Source: an uncultured Myxococcales bacterium (GTDB taxonomy: Bacteria > Myxococcota_A > UBA9042). Taken from it: a DNA stretch of 46,037 nucleotides. The stretch covers positions 1 through 46,037 of the forward strand of contig CAITYF010000114.1 in the NCBI GenBank assembly GCA_903896545.1, written 5' to 3'. Below, piece by piece: positions 1 to 8,109 of this stretch; position 1 is the first letter of the stretch, and every line of letters begins with the position of its first letter. Made by a program: the position numbers and the translations under genes. The notes beneath the pieces were generated by a model. That model saw only the letters and a program-made list of their open reading frames with translations. It was not told the origin of the DNA and made no database searches.

Positions 1-143
1 AAGCAATTTCATCCGGATCGGCGATTCCACGGGTGAGATCTGTCTGGCGCTTCGGCTGCGCGCGGGGATGCGGGGGGCGAGTGAGCGTGACGGGTGCGTC
101 TGGCGGTGAGGATCGATCAGGTCTGTTCTTGGATAGCGGCAAA

Positions 144-172
144 TTGACCAGAACGCCCGCCCGCCCTACGCT
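144..172 (+). promoter_or_regulatory. Candidate sigma-70 promoter of the TerY-P operon
   Basis: TTGACC (144-149, five of six to the -35 consensus) lies 17 bases before TACGCT (167-172, three of six to the -10). It sits about 50 bases upstream of the vWA gene start at 221, where the triad operon would need a promoter. Sequence match only; the -10 is weak. Confidence 0.45.
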
Positions 173-220
173 TACCCGCAACTACGCGCGGACCGATTCG
201 CGGTCTGCCAGGTCGAGTGC

Positions 221-892
221 ATGACGGACCAGATACCTTTTGCCGCCGTGGAATTTGCCGCCAACCCGGAGCCGCGTTGTGCGTGCGTGCTGCTTTTGGA
301 CACGTCGGCATCGATGTCCGGCGCGCGGATCAGCGAGTTGCAAGAAGGCCTCGCGGTCCTCAAGTACGAGCTGAGTCAGGATCTCCTGGCGCGCAAGCGG
401 GTGGAACTGGCGGTCGTGACGTTCGGTGGTTCGGTGCGCATGCTCTCGGAATTCACCACGGTGGACCAGTTTGAACCGCCGATTCTGCACGCCGACGGCC
501 TGACGCCCCTGGGCGGCGCGGTGACGACCGGTCTGGAACTTGTCCGCAATCGCAAGCGCGTCTACCGGCAAAACGGCATCGCGTGCTACCGCCCGTGGGT
601 ATTCCTGCTGACGGACGGCGAGCCCTCCGATCCGTGGCAAGCTGCAGCGGCGGCCGTTCGCCACGCCGAAACCGCGCGCGATGCTGCGTTTTTTGCAGTG
701 GGCGTGGGCGAAGCGAACTTTGACGTGCTCGGTCAGCTGAGCGTTCGCCAGCCGTTGATGCTGCGCGGCTTGCAGTTCCGCCAGATGTTCCAGTGGTTGT
801 CGACGTCGTTGAAGTCGGTTTCCCACTCCGGCGTGTCGGATGAACTCTCGCTGAAGAACCCGACCGCGCCCGACGGCTGGGCCAAACTCTGA
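221..892 (+). CDS. TerY-like von Willebrand factor A protein
   Basis: A 223-residue cytoplasmic vWA-domain protein of the TerY type. The metal-ion-dependent adhesion site is intact: DTSAS at 27-31 with S33, T95 in 'LTPLGG', and D132 in 'LLTDGEP'. No signal peptide or membrane segment is seen. It is the first gene of a three-gene set (vWA, PP2C phosphatase, protein kinase) that comparative genomics calls the TerY-P triad, linked to tellurite/stress-type phospho-signalling and proposed to act with nucleic-acid processing. The ATG at 221 has only a weak GAG upstream. The stop TGA (890-892) directly abuts the GTG of the next gene, which indicates translational coupling. The family call is firm; the actual stimulus and partner are unknown. 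Confidence 0.88.
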   Translation: MTDQIPFAAVEFAANPEPRCACVLLLDTSASMSGARISELQEGLAVLKYELSQDLLARKRVELAVVTFGGSVRMLSEFTTVDQFEPPILHADGLTPLGGAVTTGLELVRNRKRVYRQNGIACYRPWVFLLTDGEPSDPWQAAAAAVRHAETARDAAFFAVGVGEANFDVLGQLSVRQPLMLRGLQFRQMFQWLSTSLKSVSHSGVSDELSLKNPTAPDGWAKL

Positions 893-1663
893 GTGAGTAG
901 CCCGGTGCCCAACTCCTGGAAGACGGTCTCAGCGGCTGTCGCGGGCCCCAAGAAGGGCGAACGCGGCTGTCAGGACGCCGTTTCCGTGCGCGTCGTTCGC
1001 TGCGGCGCCCGTGAGGCGTTGGTGATTGCGCTGGCCGATGGGGCGGGTTCGGCGCGCTGTGGCGGCGATGCGGCGCGCCTGATTGTCCGCAAGATGACCG
1101 AGCGCGTCGTGCGGCGACTCCGGTGGCGGCTGCAGCAGGAAACGCGTCCGGAACTGTGGAATCTCGAGGACATGGCGCTGACGTTCCAAGCGGCGCGAGA
1201 GTCGGTGGTGCTGGCGGCGCAGCGTCACGGCGATCCGCTGCGCGAGTGGGGAAGCACGGGACTGCTCGCGGTCGTGACGGCGGAAGCGACGATTCTTGCG
1301 CAAATGGGCGACGGCGCGATCTGTCTGCGCCATGCCGGGCGATGGTCGTGCCCGATTTGGCCCAACCTCGACGAGTACGTCAACATCACCACCTTCGTGA
1401 CCCACGCGCACGCGCCGCTGCAAACCCACTTGGGACCGCCCGCCGAGGCGCTGCTGCTGCTGTCAGACGGTCTGCAGTCGTTGGTTCTGGACTATCAGGC
1501 GGGGCAGCCGCACGCACCGTTCTGCCAAGGTGTGATCGCGGAACTGGGCAAATCCACAGACAGTCGTAAGCTCCAGCGCGATCTGGCGACTTGGCTGTCT
1601 TCGGACGCCATTCGCACGCGGTCGGACGACGACATCAGCCTGGCGATGGCGATGCAACGCTAG
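893..1663 (+). CDS. PP2C-family serine/threonine phosphatase of the TerY-P triad
   Basis: A 256-residue metal-dependent PP2C phosphatase. The metal-binding acidic positions are visible in order: GCQDA (D28), 'ALADGAGSA' (D49-G50), 'MGDGAI' (D140), 'LLSDGLQ' (D192) and 'RSDDDIS' near residue 247. It begins with GTG immediately after the vWA stop, with no gap. No membrane segment is seen. In TerY-P systems this enzyme is expected to reverse phosphorylation set by the neighbouring kinase, perhaps on the vWA protein. That pairing is inferred from gene order, not shown by the sequence. The domain is short and single, without sensory modules. Confidence 0.88.
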   Translation: MSSPVPNSWKTVSAAVAGPKKGERGCQDAVSVRVVRCGAREALVIALADGAGSARCGGDAARLIVRKMTERVVRRLRWRLQQETRPELWNLEDMALTFQAARESVVLAAQRHGDPLREWGSTGLLAVVTAEATILAQMGDGAICLRHAGRWSCPIWPNLDEYVNITTFVTHAHAPLQTHLGPPAEALLLLSDGLQSLVLDYQAGQPHAPFCQGVIAELGKSTDSRKLQRDLATWLSSDAIRTRSDDDISLAMAMQR

Positions 1664-1689
1664 CGTAACGCAGCGGCAAGGGTGCGGAC

Positions 1690-3630
1690 GTGATTGTCTA
1701 CAGCGCGGACGGCAAACCGGTAGAGCTTGGCTCCGTGCTTGGTCGCGGCGGTGAAGGCGCGGTGCACTTGCGTTTGGGCGACGAGTCTCAGGCGTGCAAG
1801 GTTTACACAAAACCGCCGACGGACCAGCGCACTGCGAAGCTGACCTGGATGGTGAATCGGCTGCACGCGCACCCGGACTTGGCCCAGTGGTGCACGTGGC
1901 CACAGGAACTGCTGTTTGACGACCAGCACCAGTGCGTTGGCTTTGCGATGCAGCGCCTGAAGGAGTTGCGACCGATCCACGAGGTGTATCAACCCGAACA
2001 GCGCAAAACCGTGCTGCCGACGGCGGGCTGGGATTTTCTCGTGCGCGTTGCGACCAACTGCGCGCGCATGTTTGAGACGCTGCACAAGTACGACGTCATC
2101 GTCGGCGACGTGAACGAGCGCAACATCTTTGTGGACGCGGATGCGACGGTGCACCTCGTCGACTGCGACTCCTTCCAAATCCGCGACGGTGAACAGTTCT
2201 TTGGCACGGGCGTCGGCGTCGTCGACTATACGCCGCCGGAAATGCAAGGCGTGGATTTCCGCCTCGTGCCGCGCACGGTGGAGCACGACCGCTTTGGCCT
2301 CGCCGTCATCGCGTTCAAGTTGCTTCTGATGGGGCGCCATCCGTTCAGCGGCGGCGCGTCGGGCGACTTGCATCACGCGATCGCGACAAAAGATTGGGAC
2401 TACCCGCAGTTGGCACAACGTCTCCGGCACCTGCTGCCCTGGTCCGTGGTCGGCCCGCCGGTGCGCGCCGCGTTCATCGCCGCGTTTACGGAAGACCAAC
2501 GGCCGAGCGCTGCGCTCTGGATCGAGCGGCTTGCTGCCTTTGAGGCCGGGCTGCAGCCGTGCCGCCGTGAGCCGTTGCACAAAGTGCCTGCGGGTCTGGG
2601 TACGTGCCCGTGGTGCACGATCGAGCAGGTCGCAGGCTACGCTTATTTCTCGCGACCGCAGACGCAATATCACTCCCAGTGGCAATCAGCGGACAGCCAG
2701 TTGGCGCCGTTGGATGCGGAACTGAAGGCGCTCGTGCCGCCGCGGCAGCCCGAAGAATGGCAATCGCCCCCGGGGATGGAAGCGGCGATCGCCACGGCGC
2801 GGGCGATGCTGCAAGCTGAACGTCCGCCTGACTTGTTGGGTTGGTATTTGGCGCTGGGCGGTGGACTCGTCGCGACCGGCGGTGTGGCGATGGCGCTCTT
2901 TCACCCGTCGCGCGGCGTGGTCGTTGCAGGCGCTGGTGTGCTCGCGTTGGTGGCCTCGCGCTGGCTCACCGCGCGGCGACAGGTGCCGTGGCACAAGGTG
3001 ACCGCCGCGATCGAACAGCAGATCGCGGCGATGCGCGAAATTGAGGCCGAGTGGAAAGGCGAAGCGCTGCGTTTTCGCGATCAGGACAAGCGGCTGCGGG
3101 CGTGGCTGGCGGAATTGCGCGTGCAGGTGCTGGGCGTGAATGAACAGCGGCAGCGGGAGATCGATAAGCTGGAAGGATCGCAGGTCTCAGAAGCCCTGCG
3201 TGCGGGGCTGATGCGCTACGATCTCGCAGCGGCCAGCATTCTGAATATTCCCGTGGAGAAGAAGCGCGCGCTGGCGATCCGCGGTGTGCTGACGGCCGCC
3301 GACCTGGATCGGAGCAAGCTGGCGGCGATTCCGGGGCTGGCAGACGCGCAAATTGAAGCGCTCATCGCGTGGCGTCGCAGCACCGAAGCGCTGCTGACTG
3401 GCTCGCGCGCCCAAGGTCCATCGCCGGCGCAGCTGGGCGCGATCGACGCGAACTTTCAGCACATGCGCGACAACTTGCTGGCAGAGATGCGCGGCGCGCT
3501 GGGTACATTGCGCGATTCAGGGCAGCTGGCCGACGGGCGCATGGCCGAACTGATCGAACAAGGCAAACAAGCCGGGCTGGCGCTGCAAGCGCGGGTGGAA
3601 GCCGCCCGCCGCGAGTACATCGAGCATTGA
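1690..3630 (+). CDS. TerY-P triad protein kinase with membrane segments and helix-hairpin-helix
   Basis: A 646-residue protein with a divergent kinase domain: glycine loop LGRGGEGA (18-25), K37 in 'ACKVY', catalytic loop GDVNERN (139-145, replacing the usual HRDxxxxN), and DCD (158-160) where DFG is usual. These replacements are typical of this kinase subfamily. A CxxC near residue 308 ('CPWC') may be part of a small metal site. Two hydrophobic segments lie at about 381-428, then a coiled coil, then a helix-hairpin-helix-like stretch around 525-560 ('LAAIPGLADAQIEAL') of the type that binds DNA. It starts at GTG 1690, 26 bases after the phosphatase. It is the third member of the triad. Confidence 0.87.
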   Translation: MIVYSADGKPVELGSVLGRGGEGAVHLRLGDESQACKVYTKPPTDQRTAKLTWMVNRLHAHPDLAQWCTWPQELLFDDQHQCVGFAMQRLKELRPIHEVYQPEQRKTVLPTAGWDFLVRVATNCARMFETLHKYDVIVGDVNERNIFVDADATVHLVDCDSFQIRDGEQFFGTGVGVVDYTPPEMQGVDFRLVPRTVEHDRFGLAVIAFKLLLMGRHPFSGGASGDLHHAIATKDWDYPQLAQRLRHLLPWSVVGPPVRAAFIAAFTEDQRPSAALWIERLAAFEAGLQPCRREPLHKVPAGLGTCPWCTIEQVAGYAYFSRPQTQYHSQWQSADSQLAPLDAELKALVPPRQPEEWQSPPGMEAAIATARAMLQAERPPDLLGWYLALGGGLVATGGVAMALFHPSRGVVVAGAGVLALVASRWLTARRQVPWHKVTAAIEQQIAAMREIEAEWKGEALRFRDQDKRLRAWLAELRVQVLGVNEQRQREIDKLEGSQVSEALRAGLMRYDLAAASILNIPVEKKRALAIRGVLTAADLDRSKLAAIPGLADAQIEALIAWRRSTEALLTGSRAQGPSPAQLGAIDANFQHMRDNLLAEMRGALGTLRDSGQLADGRMAELIEQGKQAGLALQARVEAARREYIEH

Positions 3631-3708
3631 CGATTCCGCACGCTTGACTTGCACGCCCGTGACGCCGACAACGCAGAACCGCGTGCTGCGACGCGCTTGG
3701 ACTTCCGC

Positions 3709-4728
3709 ATGCTGTTGCACAAGAAACTGGCGTTGACGCAAAACGAGCCGCGCCTTGACCTTCTGGTGCAGCAGCTGACCGCCGTGACGCGCTCGACCTT
3801 GCGCGGGCTCTTTGACCACGGCTGCGTGCGACTGGACGGGCAAGTCTGCGCGCAGCCCAACGTGGCCGGTCGCGCGGGACAGACGCTGGAAGTGGCTTGG
3901 GAGGAAGGGCGCCACTACAAGGAGAAGCCCAAGGTGCGGCAAAGCCGCGAGTTCACGGTGGCTTTTGAAGACAAGTACCTCATCGTCGTGAACAAGCGAG
4001 CGGGCGTCCTGACGGTGCCGACGGACCGCAAAGAGGACGACACGCTCGTGCACGCCGTCGCGCGGCACTTCAGTCGCGGCGAGCGCATCACGCACCGCGC
4101 GTGGATCGTGCACCGGCTGGATCGCGACACGTCGGGCCTGCTGGTTTTTGCGCGAACGGAGGAAATCGCGGCGGCGATCAAGGATCAGTTCGAGGCGCGC
4201 AAACCCGAGCGCGAGTACGTGGTGATTGTGGCGGGGACGATCGTCCAGAATTCTGGCACTTTTCGCAGCTATTTGGCGACCAACGACGACTTGGACCAGT
4301 ATTCGACGCAGGTGCCGGGCGAAGGCAAGCTGGCCATCACCCACTTCAAGGTACTGGAAAGGCTGCGCGGTGCGACGCTCCTGCAGGTGCATCTGGAGAC
4401 GGGGCGGCGCAACCAAATTCGCGTGCATCTGGCCGAACATGGCCATCCGGTCTTGGGCGACGTGCGCTACACAGAGAAACAGGCAGCGCATCCGGGTTGG
4501 CACGAGAAGCGGCTGGCTTTGCATGCGCGGACTCTTGGCTTTCGGCACCCCGTGACCAAGGAGCCGCTGCGGTTGATCGCCGAGACGCCCGCGTGTTTTG
4601 AACATTTTGTGCGGGCGCAGCGGCCGAGCGCGCCCGTCGCCGCGGGATCGGAGCGCCCACCCCACTCCTCGCCCGCACCGCGTGGCAAGGCGCCGCTCAG
4701 AAACCGACCTGATAACCGACGCCGATGA
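3709..4728 (+). CDS. RluA-family RNA pseudouridine synthase
   Basis: A 339-residue enzyme that isomerises uridines in 23S rRNA or tRNA. An N-terminal S4-like RNA-binding segment (about 10-60) precedes the RluA catalytic domain with 'HRLDRDTSG', whose Asp (about 138) is the catalytic residue, and the later 'ETGRRNQIRVHLA' motif. Start: the frame is open from a TTG at 3649 without a ribosome site; the ATG at 3709 has GGA eight bases upstream and better matches the S4 domain, so it is preferred. The C-terminal 35 residues are Pro/Arg-rich and low in conservation, and the 3' end overlaps the convergent lipoprotein gene by 32 bases. The exact target (RluC, RluD or another) cannot be told. Confidence 0.87.
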   Translation: MLLHKKLALTQNEPRLDLLVQQLTAVTRSTLRGLFDHGCVRLDGQVCAQPNVAGRAGQTLEVAWEEGRHYKEKPKVRQSREFTVAFEDKYLIVVNKRAGVLTVPTDRKEDDTLVHAVARHFSRGERITHRAWIVHRLDRDTSGLLVFARTEEIAAAIKDQFEARKPEREYVVIVAGTIVQNSGTFRSYLATNDDLDQYSTQVPGEGKLAITHFKVLERLRGATLLQVHLETGRRNQIRVHLAEHGHPVLGDVRYTEKQAAHPGWHEKRLALHARTLGFRHPVTKEPLRLIAETPACFEHFVRAQRPSAPVAAGSERPPHSSPAPRGKAPLRNRPDNRRR

Positions 4729-6922
4729 CTTCCGCCGGACGCGCGCCCACGTTCACAATGTCTTTGCGGTCGATGCCGCCCATGCGCGTGTCAAACGACT
4801 CACGGTCCCAACTGACGACGACGCCGTGGGCGCCGCTGATGGGGTAGACCAACTCGCAGCCGTAGCCTGCTGTCATGGTGCGCAGCAAGTCGCCGACCCA
4901 GCCGGAGAGAATGATCGGATGGCGGTCGTTGAAGCGCAGTTCCAGGCGGGCGCTCGGCTGCACACTGGCGCGCGCCCCGGCGACATCGCCGACGTGGCGG
5001 TAGCGGTAGGACGCGTCCAGCCCGACGAAGAGCCCCAAGTACCGCCAGCGTCCGCCGAGCAGAAGCGCGTAGCCGGCGTCGAGGCCCCAGCTCATCGCGG
5101 TCTCCTTTTCTTCCGAGTGCTTGTACTGGAACGTCGGCGTCGTCGTGCCACCCAAAACCAGGCCCCAGCGCGCGCGGTCCACGAAGCCCAGCCCGTGGCC
5201 GTTCTCCACAAGGCGGCTGAGCAGCGAGACTTGACCGCCCATGTAGAACTGGGTCGCGTTGCGGTTGGGTTCATAGGGCACGTCCCAGAACCGCGCGTGC
5301 TCCAAGGCCATGCGCACCGTGTCGTCCGAATAGCCGCGCTCCAGACCGAACTCAAAGGCGTCGCTCTTGGTGTATGCCCGACCCTGGTCGACCAGATCGG
5401 CCTTTGCCGCGGCTGCTGCGCGTTGCGCGTCCGTCGTCGGGCGCGACCCCGCCAGAACTTCCGGAACCAGGTCCGCGTTGAAGCCGAAAGTGGCAGCTAG
5501 CCACGCGTTGGCATCCGGCTGACTGGGCGCATAACGCAACGCGAGCGCCCACTCGTTCGCCGCGGCGATCGGATTGCCGGCTGACGTGCGGGCGTTGGCC
5601 ACGTGCCGCGCAACCTCGATCGGCGCGATTTCAGCCGTTACGCGATCGCGCAGCGCGTCTCGCGTCAGCTCGATCACCGTTTGCCGCACGGTTTCCGGCT
5701 TGTGCGTCGCCGCCACATCCTTGTTGCCATGCTCGGATCGGAACCACGTGTCCGTGATGGCGCGACTGAACTCGAACGGGATCGCTTTGCCGTAGCCCGC
5801 GCTCTGCACGTCCAGCACGCCGCTGAACGCGAAAGTGTGCGTCACATAGTGTACGACGCGTCGCCCCCGCTCATCGCGGTACTTGGTGACGAGCTCCTTG
5901 ACCCAGCGCATTCGCGGCCGCGTCTTGATCGTTTCGTACCGTCGCGTCTCGGTGCTGCACTTCCCTTCGTACCGCGGACTGCCGTTTGCGTAGCTACCTG
6001 CGTACGTCGAAGAGCAAACCTGTTCGGGTCTCTCGCCCCATTCCGAGTAAGTTTCGTAGCCGTCCTGGACCTGCTTGTCGACCTCGACCTGATACGCGAC
6101 CTGGTAGGTGTAGTCCTCCTCGCGGGTCTCTTCCTGCGAGTCTGGCCTGCAGCGCAGATCGCGGAATTCGGCGCGCACCTTGACGCCGCCGTGCGCGTCG
6201 AGTTCAGCTGCCACGGCTTTCCATTCGCTGGCGCAATCCGCCGCCTGAGATCCCACAGTCCAGCCCAACGCTGCAAGCGTGTTGGCCGCTTTCGTGGCCT
6301 GCGCGAGAGGCGCCTGCACATCCGCGCCAAAGCGACTCGCAAGACCGAGGTGCAGTTCCAGCGCGGCTGGTTCTCCAGCGGCTTGCTTTGCCCGCGCCAA
6401 GTGCCAGGCCTGCGCCTCTTCAGACAACTCCCGCGCTTTGCTTCTGCGCGGGTCGTCAGTGGTCAGCGGCGTGGTCAGCGCCGACGCCATCAGCACGGCG
6501 GGAACGTACAAGTGGGCTTTGCGCAGCGAATCGACCGTTGGCCAGTGCTTTTGGAAGTAGTTGCCGACAATTTCGGCGAACGCGGCGGACACGTCTGGCC
6601 GCTCCAACAGGTCGACCCGCCCGCGCAGGCGTGCCAGCGGCTCGGCGATCTGCATCGGTGCGCTGCCAGCGACCCAATTCGCCGCGTCTTTCGTCACGAT
6701 CTCCGCGGTCAATTCGCGGATCGCTTCACGCGCGTGGTCGCGCTCGCCTGGCGTCATCTTCTCGCCGCGGAGCGCTGCTGCGTACGCCTGCGCCGCGCTG
6801 TCGCGGTTTCCCGTCGCCCGCACTTCATCGGCGCGCCGCAGCGCCTCCGCGCCCGCGCAGGCGTTGAGGGCGACGAGCGCCAGAATCAGCCACTGCGCTG
6901 ACTTTCTGCGTTTGTGTTTCAT
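4697..6922 (-). CDS. Large lipoprotein with C-terminal outer-membrane-like beta region
   Basis: A 741-residue protein with a lipoprotein signal: KHKRRK start, hydrophobic 11-20, and Cys22 in 'LNAC'. Residues 25-250 are helical and repeat-like, as in tetratricopeptide-type scaffolds. A middle section (about 270-350) is rich in Tyr, Glu and charged residues. The last ~200 residues alternate hydrophobic and polar residues and end in '...GVGYQVGF', a terminal Phe as in outer-membrane beta-barrel proteins. The ATG at 6922 overlaps the stop of the upstream VHL-domain gene by four bases (ATGA), so the two are translationally coupled. The family is not recognised; an envelope role is inferred only from the signal and barrel-like end. 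Confidence 0.75.
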   Translation of the reverse strand: MKHKRRKSAQWLILALVALNACAGAEALRRADEVRATGNRDSAAQAYAAALRGEKMTPGERDHAREAIRELTAEIVTKDAANWVAGSAPMQIAEPLARLRGRVDLLERPDVSAAFAEIVGNYFQKHWPTVDSLRKAHLYVPAVLMASALTTPLTTDDPRRSKARELSEEAQAWHLARAKQAAGEPAALELHLGLASRFGADVQAPLAQATKAANTLAALGWTVGSQAADCASEWKAVAAELDAHGGVKVRAEFRDLRCRPDSQEETREEDYTYQVAYQVEVDKQVQDGYETYSEWGERPEQVCSSTYAGSYANGSPRYEGKCSTETRRYETIKTRPRMRWVKELVTKYRDERGRRVVHYVTHTFAFSGVLDVQSAGYGKAIPFEFSRAITDTWFRSEHGNKDVAATHKPETVRQTVIELTRDALRDRVTAEIAPIEVARHVANARTSAGNPIAAANEWALALRYAPSQPDANAWLAATFGFNADLVPEVLAGSRPTTDAQRAAAAAKADLVDQGRAYTKSDAFEFGLERGYSDDTVRMALEHARFWDVPYEPNRNATQFYMGGQVSLLSRLVENGHGLGFVDRARWGLVLGGTTTPTFQYKHSEEKETAMSWGLDAGYALLLGGRWRYLGLFVGLDASYRYRHVGDVAGARASVQPSARLELRFNDRHPIILSGWVGDLLRTMTAGYGCELVYPISGAHGVVVSWDRESFDTRMGGIDRKDIVNVGARPAEVIGVGYQVGF

Positions 6923-7401
6923 GGCACGCTCACTGCGGTGGACTTGCCAACTTCCAGTTGAACTTCTGCGACCAAAGCCCCGCTTTGCGTGTCGCGTGCT
7001 CGCCACACGTGGCCGAAGTAGGTGTTCATGCCCTTGCTCGTGCCAGAATCGATGGTCAGGTACTTCTTCTCGGCGCAGGCGAAGTCGACCCAGTAGATGT
7101 CGAGGCTCTTGCTGCACGTGTTCGTGAAGGTGACCGCGACTGCGCCCCCTCCTGTCGCGCTGCACGTGGTGCCTGCGGTGATTTGTGGGCAAGTTGGGCC
7201 TGCGTTGCCGTCCACGGGCTCGAACGCGTCAACCGTGCTGACAGTGTCGGTGCCAGCAACGGCGTCGGCCGCGTTCAGTTCGCCCGCGTTCTTCAGCCAT
7301 TCTTCGTACTCGGCTAGCGGCCGGCCGTCGCTCAGGCAACCGAACAACGCGGTGCTCATCCAGCCGACGACGACCCAACTCCAGCGCATCCTTTGAGCCA
7401 C
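6919..7401 (-). CDS. Lipoprotein with a VHL-beta-like domain
   Basis: A 160-residue predicted lipoprotein (Cys22 in 'LFGC'). Residues 25-80 are a low-complexity linker. Residues ~85-150 resemble the beta domain of the von Hippel-Lindau protein: 'VTFTNTCSKSLDIYWVDF', then a Lys-Tyr-Leu turn, then 'NTYFGHVWRARD', matching the VHL order N-x-W-x(N/D)F...Y...(S/T)Y-x-GH-x-W-x-x-(R)D. Start: the GTG at 7401 has AAGGA seven bases upstream, whereas the in-frame ATG at 7389 has a site too close to use. It overlaps the following large lipoprotein gene by four bases. In bacteria such domains occur in secreted proteins and the function is unknown. Confidence 0.72.
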   Translation of the reverse strand: MAQRMRWSWVVVGWMSTALFGCLSDGRPLAEYEEWLKNAGELNAADAVAGTDTVSTVDAFEPVDGNAGPTCPQITAGTTCSATGGGAVAVTFTNTCSKSLDIYWVDFACAEKKYLTIDSGTSKGMNTYFGHVWRARDTQSGALVAEVQLEVGKSTAVSVP

Positions 7402-7572
7402 TGCATCGTCCTTCGCAGCGCGATTCTGTCGCTGCCCGACGCAGATTTTGCCCGCACCCCGACGATGCGGCAGACAATCGCGTCCTCAATCGGAGCGACT
7501 TTACGCTGCCGTGTCATTGGCAGAAACAACCTGTTGCGTAGGATTTGCCGCGCCGTGTCACGCGCCTGTCAG

Positions 7573-8109
7573 CTACTCGTTCGGATCGATAGCGATGAAT
7601 TCTGGCTGATTGGCCAACACGCAATTGTCGGCGCGCGCCCCTGAATCTCCGTGGTGCGTGAACCGAAAGGTCGAGAAGTGGCCATCGCAGTCCGCATCGC
7701 CGTACGCCGAGACTTCCAGCGATGCGTTGGCGAGTGTGCCGCTGGACTTGATCTCGTAGACAAACCAGTGCGGCTCATCGAGCGCGAACTTCAGCGTCTT
7801 CCACAGCGATCGATTCCACTCGATCTTCGCAGGATCGCAACGCCCTTCGCCGTCGTTCACGCTCGGATCACAGCAGCTTTTGGCCAGCGTCGTGCGGATC
7901 TCGCCCTGGGGAAACTGGCAGAGCATCCGCTCGCCGTCCACGCCGGGTTTGGGCTTGACATAATACACGTCGGAAATGCGTACGAGCTTGGCGAGGTTCA
8001 GCAGCGCCTCTTGGGCGTGCGCGCGCCGCACCAGCACCGGAATGCCCCAGAACAGCGTCGTCACCGTTGCCAGGAGCAGCAAGCCGACAATCAAGAAGCG
8101 CGAATTCAT
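7573..8109 (-). CDS. Pilin-like protein with N-terminal membrane helix
   Basis: A 178-residue protein with one N-terminal hydrophobic helix (residues 5-25) followed by a charged helical stretch, then a globular part with Cys residues ('SCCDP', 'GRCDP') and a C-terminal pattern 'W..L.F....HWFVYE..SSG' then 'AYGDADCDGHFSTF'. That last pattern is the one seen in deltaproteobacterial PilA-like pilins ('AYGDLDGDGxxSTF'). The usual prepilin cleavage motif (G/FTLIE) is not present, so it is a degenerate or atypical pseudopilin. The ATG at 8109 overlaps the stop of the upstream Cys-rich lipoprotein by four bases; a GTG six bases earlier is less likely. Confidence 0.6.
   Translation of the reverse strand: MNSRFLIVGLLLLATVTTLFWGIPVLVRRAHAQEALLNLAKLVRISDVYYVKPKPGVDGERMLCQFPQGEIRTTLAKSCCDPSVNDGEGRCDPAKIEWNRSLWKTLKFALDEPHWFVYEIKSSGTLANASLEVSAYGDADCDGHFSTFRFTHHGDSGARADNCVLANQPEFIAIDPNE

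Noticed and set aside
2..109. Open frame from the left edge to a TGA at 107-109 (about 35 residues), possibly the C-terminus of an upstream gene such as a Ter protein.
   Set aside because: Too short to recognise; open frames of this length are frequent by chance at this GC content.
5603..6901. 432-residue frame on the plus strand opposite the large lipoprotein gene.
   Set aside because: The opposite strand has a lipoprotein signal, an overlap-coupled start and coherent composition; the plus frame is Arg/His-rich as typical of shadows.
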